Made by a program: the position numbers and the translations under genes
Assembly: GCA_903813345.2 (NCBI GenBank)
Contig: CAIIXF020000001.1
Span: 37,043,366 to 37,107,365 of the forward strand
Direction of reading: 5' to 3'
DNA length: 64,000 nucleotides
DNA from: Owenia fusiformis
Lineage: Eukaryota; Annelida; Polychaeta; Sabellida; Oweniidae
Shown: piece by piece, positions 12,101 to 18,100 of the stretch
How positions within the stretch are numbered: the first letter of the stretch is position 1
Layout of the letters: each line of letters starts with the position of its first letter
The notes under the pieces: model-generated
The model's input: the letters and a program-made list of their open reading frames with translations, nothing else
What the model was told of the DNA's origin: nothing
Databases searched by the model: none

Positions 12101-15100
12101 ACTGTACAAAAAAACCAGGGGTATTCTCAACAAGCTGACCCCCCAGAAATTCAAAACTCTTGTCGCTCAGATCATGGAGCTGGAGATAGACACAGAGACA
12201 AAACTACGAAATGTCATTGATCTCATATTTGATAAGGTAAGTTCATGAAAGATAAATTTCATATTTTGGTTTCATATATTAGTTTTTGCAACATCAATTA
12301 ATGAAATTGAGTAAGTTATGTAGCCTGTGATGAGCAACCACATCCCAGTCAGAGATCTGTGAAGATTTACAGTGAATTCCTCGTTGTTGAGGTTAACATA
12401 ACATAATCAATAAGAGAATTCTGTAACTGTGTTACTTTGGTTTAATGAGTGTTTCTGATTCAATTGATGAGTATCTGTTGTTTTTCAGGCCCTTGATGAG
12501 CCAGGGTTTAGTGTGGCCTATGCAAACATGTGCAAATGCCTTCAACCAGTAAGTAATCTAATGCACATATATAAAATGCAGTATGCGAAATACACAGTTT
12601 TGTCTCACTGGGAACACCTCGGCACAAAACATTTTCAAATCAGTCTTTCCCAAGCTGTAAGATGCCTTTGGGATAAGAGGAAATTCTTCAAATTTTCAAT
12701 GCTCAAGTCAGCTGTTTGGATTCACATATTAACTGTAGTTTATATTACTTTGTCAAATAAAAATTGATAATTACATTACTTCTGTTATATATCATCAGTT
12801 ATGATTTGGATAATCTATTTATCTGTTCAGTTACAATTTTATAGTATTTATATTGCTGCGTTGTATTTGTAGCTTAAAGTTCCTGCTGAAAACCCAACAA
12901 AAGAGGGAGAGAAAGCAACATTTAGAAAACTCTTGATCACAAGATGTCAAAGGGAATTTGAAAAAGAAAAGGAAAATGCCAATTCTGAAGAAAGGGAGAA
13001 GAAAATCCAAGAAATAAAAAGTATAGAAGATGTAAGTTTTAAAACTGTTATGATATTTGGCTCATCAGAAATTACCGATGAAGATTTTATTCATGTCATA
13101 AACACATTGTTTTGTTTCGCACTGATCATACATTCATATCTATTGTTTGCTTGATTATTTCTAGGAACCTAAAAGGAAACTAGCCCTAGAGGAATTTGAT
13201 TATGCAGAATTAAAAGCCAAAAGGAGGACACTAGGAAACATCAGGTATGCTGCCTTTTCTCTTTGTTTATTGATAGAAATTTAAACTAGAAATAAGGCCA
13301 TTTGTAGTAATTAAACAGAATCAGAAATCACTGATCTAAAATGCATTGAATAACAAACAGGGTAATGATCTAATCAACTTAGTCATATTTTGTTTTTTCC
13401 TTTTCAGGTTCATTGGTGAATTATTTAAATTAAAAATGTTAGTAGAACCAATTATGCATGATTGCATTGTGAAACTCCTCAAATCCAATGACCAGGAATC
13501 CTATGAGTGTCTATGTAGGCTACTGTCCACTATAGGGAAAGATATAGACCATGAAGAGGCCAAACCCATGATAGACCAGTATATTACACAGATGCAAAAA
13601 ATTGTGGATCAAAAGAAGACTTGTTCCAGGGTCAGGTTTATGCTTCAAGATGTAATGGAACTAAGAAGAGTAAGCATTAATGTTTTATCCAGTGAAAATC
13701 TTATGCCTTGAATCAGGTCAAAATCTTAGTATTTAAAAGTCGGAACCAATTGGTTTAAAATTTGATTCACTTATAATGTTACCTATTACAAAGTATTACT
13801 TGGGTAATTTTTCTCTGAGGGTGAGAAGAGTCATCTGATCATTATGAAGGTGTCTTAGGTGATGATGATTGTATGGCTTATCCGATTATTCTTGAAGGAT
13901 TTATTAACTCGTCTGATAAGACACTATATGAAAGCTTTAGCTACTTCTCACATGGCCTCTGTCATTACAAAGTGTTCACTATATAGAGTTTACAAAATGT
14001 GTTTTACATGCAAGAAATATAACTGAAAATGCCCATAAAACTTTTAGACTATTATCTCCACATATGGGAATATTTGATGAGTTGATATTTATTTTTCACC
14101 AGAATATGTGGGTACCTAGACGAGAAGACAATAATCCCAGAACTATAGACCAGATCCACAAGGAGGTTGAGAGGGAGGATGCAGAGAGGGCCATGTTACT
14201 GCAGCAATTCAACCACCAACAGAAGCAGGGAGGTGGACAAGGCAATAGAAAGTAAGTATTGATGGAAGCTAGTCACAGTTAATGTTTAAATACCTTAATG
14301 TAAACAGATTTGTTGGTTTTAGGTCATGGGCTATGTCATAAGTGATGATTGAATTGTATAGCTCATCAGAAAGCACTGATGAAGATTTTATTTCGCCCCT
14401 ATCTGATATGACACGAGACATTCGATTTAAACCAGGGACTTAAATTCATTAAATCACAATATTTTATTATGTCTACAATCTCCAACACTTCAATATGGGA
14501 ATACAGTGTTAGCTTAGGTGTGTCTTTCCATCCGTCTATCTCCTAAGCTCTTTTACTGAATTACTTGAATATTGCTCCACTGGATTTGCACCTCCTGTCC
14601 ACCATATTGATTTTCATGCTTTTTGTTGTTGCAGTATGAGAGGAGGCAGGGGTAGCAGCCAGGGTCAGACTCCACAGAAACAAGCTGATGATGGCTGGAA
14701 CACTGTAGGTGCCAAGACTAGTAGAGCACCCCTAGACCCATCAAAACTCAGGCTTACCAAGGTATGTTCATTTGTAAGAATTAGAACTTCATAATCAATT
14801 TAGAACATATGAAATAAGTATCTTAAGTACCAGACTTGCACAATACCTAGCCTGTGATGAGCAACCACATCCATGTCTGAGATCTGTGAAGATTTACAGT
14901 GAATTCCTCGTTGCTGAGGTTAACATAAACAAAATATGAAAATGTGAATTACTCTTAGATGCAATACCATAATTAATGCATTTAACAAGTACCAGGTCAA
15001 TTTTTCAATGTGTATTTCACATTTCACAAGAATTGCATTACATTTCAGATTGATCCTTTCAGAATGTAGGGTTGCTTCAACTTTTTGCATTGACTTTTGG

Positions 15101-18100
15101 AATTCATCAATATTGGATTCTATAATGTACGTTGATAACCAGAATCTCTTGTGTTTTCAGCAAAAGGTGGATGATAACATTCAGTTAGGTCCTGGTGGAG
15201 GCATGTCGCGGTTCTCAGGATGGGGCCGAGGAAGCAGTGGAGGTGGTAATGCCGCTAAGCAGCAAGAGCCTGAGAGGCCTACCACTCCAGCCAACAGGTA
15301 CACCATTTATGTTATGTATGCAAAATGAGATGGGGGTGAATGCAAATGAGTATTAGGGAGTTGGTAGGTGCCTAAATGATGATGATTGTATGGCTTATCT
15401 GAATGAACCATTTGAAGAAAAAATAACTATGTCTGATATGGCACCATATCATCTACGCTTTTTGGAAAGATTTCAAAAAATATTTGGTGTTTCATGCACT
15501 ATATTGGAGCATTGATCTTCGTAGGACAACATGTTTACTTTGAAGTGATTTATTTCTAGGTTCAGTGCTCTCAGTGGAGGTGCCGGTGGTCCCCCTGCTG
15601 GAGTTCAACCCAATGAGTCGGAACAGAGGGGACGACCTAGCATGGGTCGTGGAGGTCAGACTCCAGGCAGAGGCAGTGACCAGAGAAGTAAGACCCCCCA
15701 GAATACCCCCAGAGGTGGAAAGAGGCCCTCTGAGGACAGGGAGGCAGCTCTAGCTGCTGTCAGGTAAGTGATGAAGCATGCTGGGAACTTATGAATAGCA
15801 GAGTTGCCTCACTCTGATTCTTTAAAAAGTCCACTAAATTTTTAGATTTGGATGATAATGCGATTTTCCCAATGTACAGAATTGTGCTTAGTAATAAAGA
15901 TTCTTTATTTCCTCCAGAGGCAGATTTTGAATATTTTTTTGTAGTACTTATAATGAAGATTGAATTTTTGTATTGCTCATGAGAAATTGTTTGTGAAGAG
16001 ATCTGATTTGATGCTTCCTTACATCTATGATTCATTTGAATGTTCACCTTTAATTTGTTTGAATAAATCATATTTTTATGCATTTATAATTTAACTTTCA
16101 GGAATATGGGAGTCCCTCCCAACCAGGTTAATACAGGAGATAGAGTATCCTCCAGAGACAATAGCAGAAACAGGGATGTTATTCCCCCTGCTGCAGACAC
16201 TTCTAAACAAATGACTGTAGAAGAAATGGAGAAAAAGACTAAATCAATATTAGATGAATTCCTCCATATACAGGACAAAAAGGAGGCTATATTGTGTATA
16301 GAGGAACTACGGTCTCCTCAGACTATTAGCACTTTTGTATATACAGCACTAAACCATGTGCTAGAACGCTCACAGCAAGCCCGCAGGCAAACTGGAATGC
16401 TTATTCATGATGTTGTTAAAAGTGGTGCAGTCTCTGTAGATAGTTATGTAAAAGGGTAAGTGAACTTAATTCTTTTCTATTGTTATTATTTGTAACAAGA
16501 TATCTTATGCAACCTGCTAGCGCACCCGTCAGCATGAGACAACTAAAATTTATTTATTTCCAAAAGCGATAATTCTTATTATTCTGTTTAGTCTCATTAA
16601 TTCTTGGTAGTTAATCGATTCATCTTATCTGTTCCAGTCTACAAGAGATATTAGAGTTCGCTGATGATATGGAAATAGACATCCCTAAAATTTGGAATTA
16701 TCTTGCGGAACTGATAGGTCCCATGATTCAGGACAGCAGTGTCCCTCTCCTCTTCCTCAAAGATGCCTTCCAACCCCTGCTCAGGTGTAACAAAGCTGGC
16801 AAGCTGGCCGCTGCAGTACTTCATGATGCCAGCACCAGACTGGGCCACCACACGGTGGCAGAGTTGTGGAAGGCCTCGGGCCTACAATGGTCAGACTTTC
16901 TCGCACCTGGTCATAGTAGAACGGAGTTTATAAAACAAAATGTGAGTGATTCCACCATCTTCTTAGGTTATTATCCCATCGAACGAAGTTCGGAGGGATA
17001 TAGGGAACGCCTCCGTCCGTCCGTACGTCCATCCGTCCGTCCGTCCGGGCAATAACTCAAATACTGTTGGCCCGATTTTGTTCATATTTTGTACACATAT
17101 ACCCTATGGGGGTAGAAGTTCTGCTCGAGAGCTGATTTTCAAAATGGCCGCTCATTTAAAAATGGCGGCCATTTTAGTGCCCAATTTACAGTACTTTAGG
17201 TGCAATATGTAAAACTGTAATAGCAATATGTTTGAGATGTAAAAAAAATTATATAGGACATTAATAAAGCTAGAAATGTAGATATTAAAGAAGCACATGG
17301 CAGCCATCTTGAAAAATGGCGGCCTTTACTCGTTATTTTACGATTTTTGCTGTAACTTGAAAAGTAGTGGAGCGATTTTGTTCATATTTGGTATGTGAAT
17401 ACTATAAATATTGCACACTGCTTAAAGACACTTTTGGTAGAAGGCGGCCATTTTGAAAAATGGCCACCATTTTAACATATTTTACTATAACTCGAAAAGT
17501 AGTGGAGCGATTTTGTTCATATTTGGTATGTGAATACTATAAGCATGACACACTGTCCTATGACACTTTTGGTAGAAGGCGGCCATTTTGAAAAAAATTT
17601 TGAAAAATGGCCGCCATTTTAAGGTATTTTACTATAACTCGAAAAGTAGTGAAGCGATTTTGTTCATATTTGGTATGTGAATACTATAAGCACGGCACAC
17701 TGTCTAATGGCACTTTTGGTAGAAGGTGGCCATTTTGAAAAATGGCCACCATTTTAACGTATTTTACTATAACTTGAAAAGTAGTAGAGCGATTTTGTTC
17801 ATATTTGGTATGTGAATACTATAAGCATGGCACATGGTCTAATGACACTTTTGGTAGAAGGCGGCCATTTTGAAAAATGGCTGCCATTTTTGCTATATAC
17901 TTTGTTTGTAAAAATGCCATCCATGGCTGTTCGATGGGATTCGCTACGCTTTGGCGTTGCCGTTGTTCTGGTTTAACATACCATTCATTGCTTCAAGTAG
18001 CCTGTGATGAGCAACCACATCCCTGTCTGACATCTGTGAAGATTTACAGTGAATTCCTCGTTGCTGAGGTTACCTAACGAAGTAATGATGATCGTAGAAC

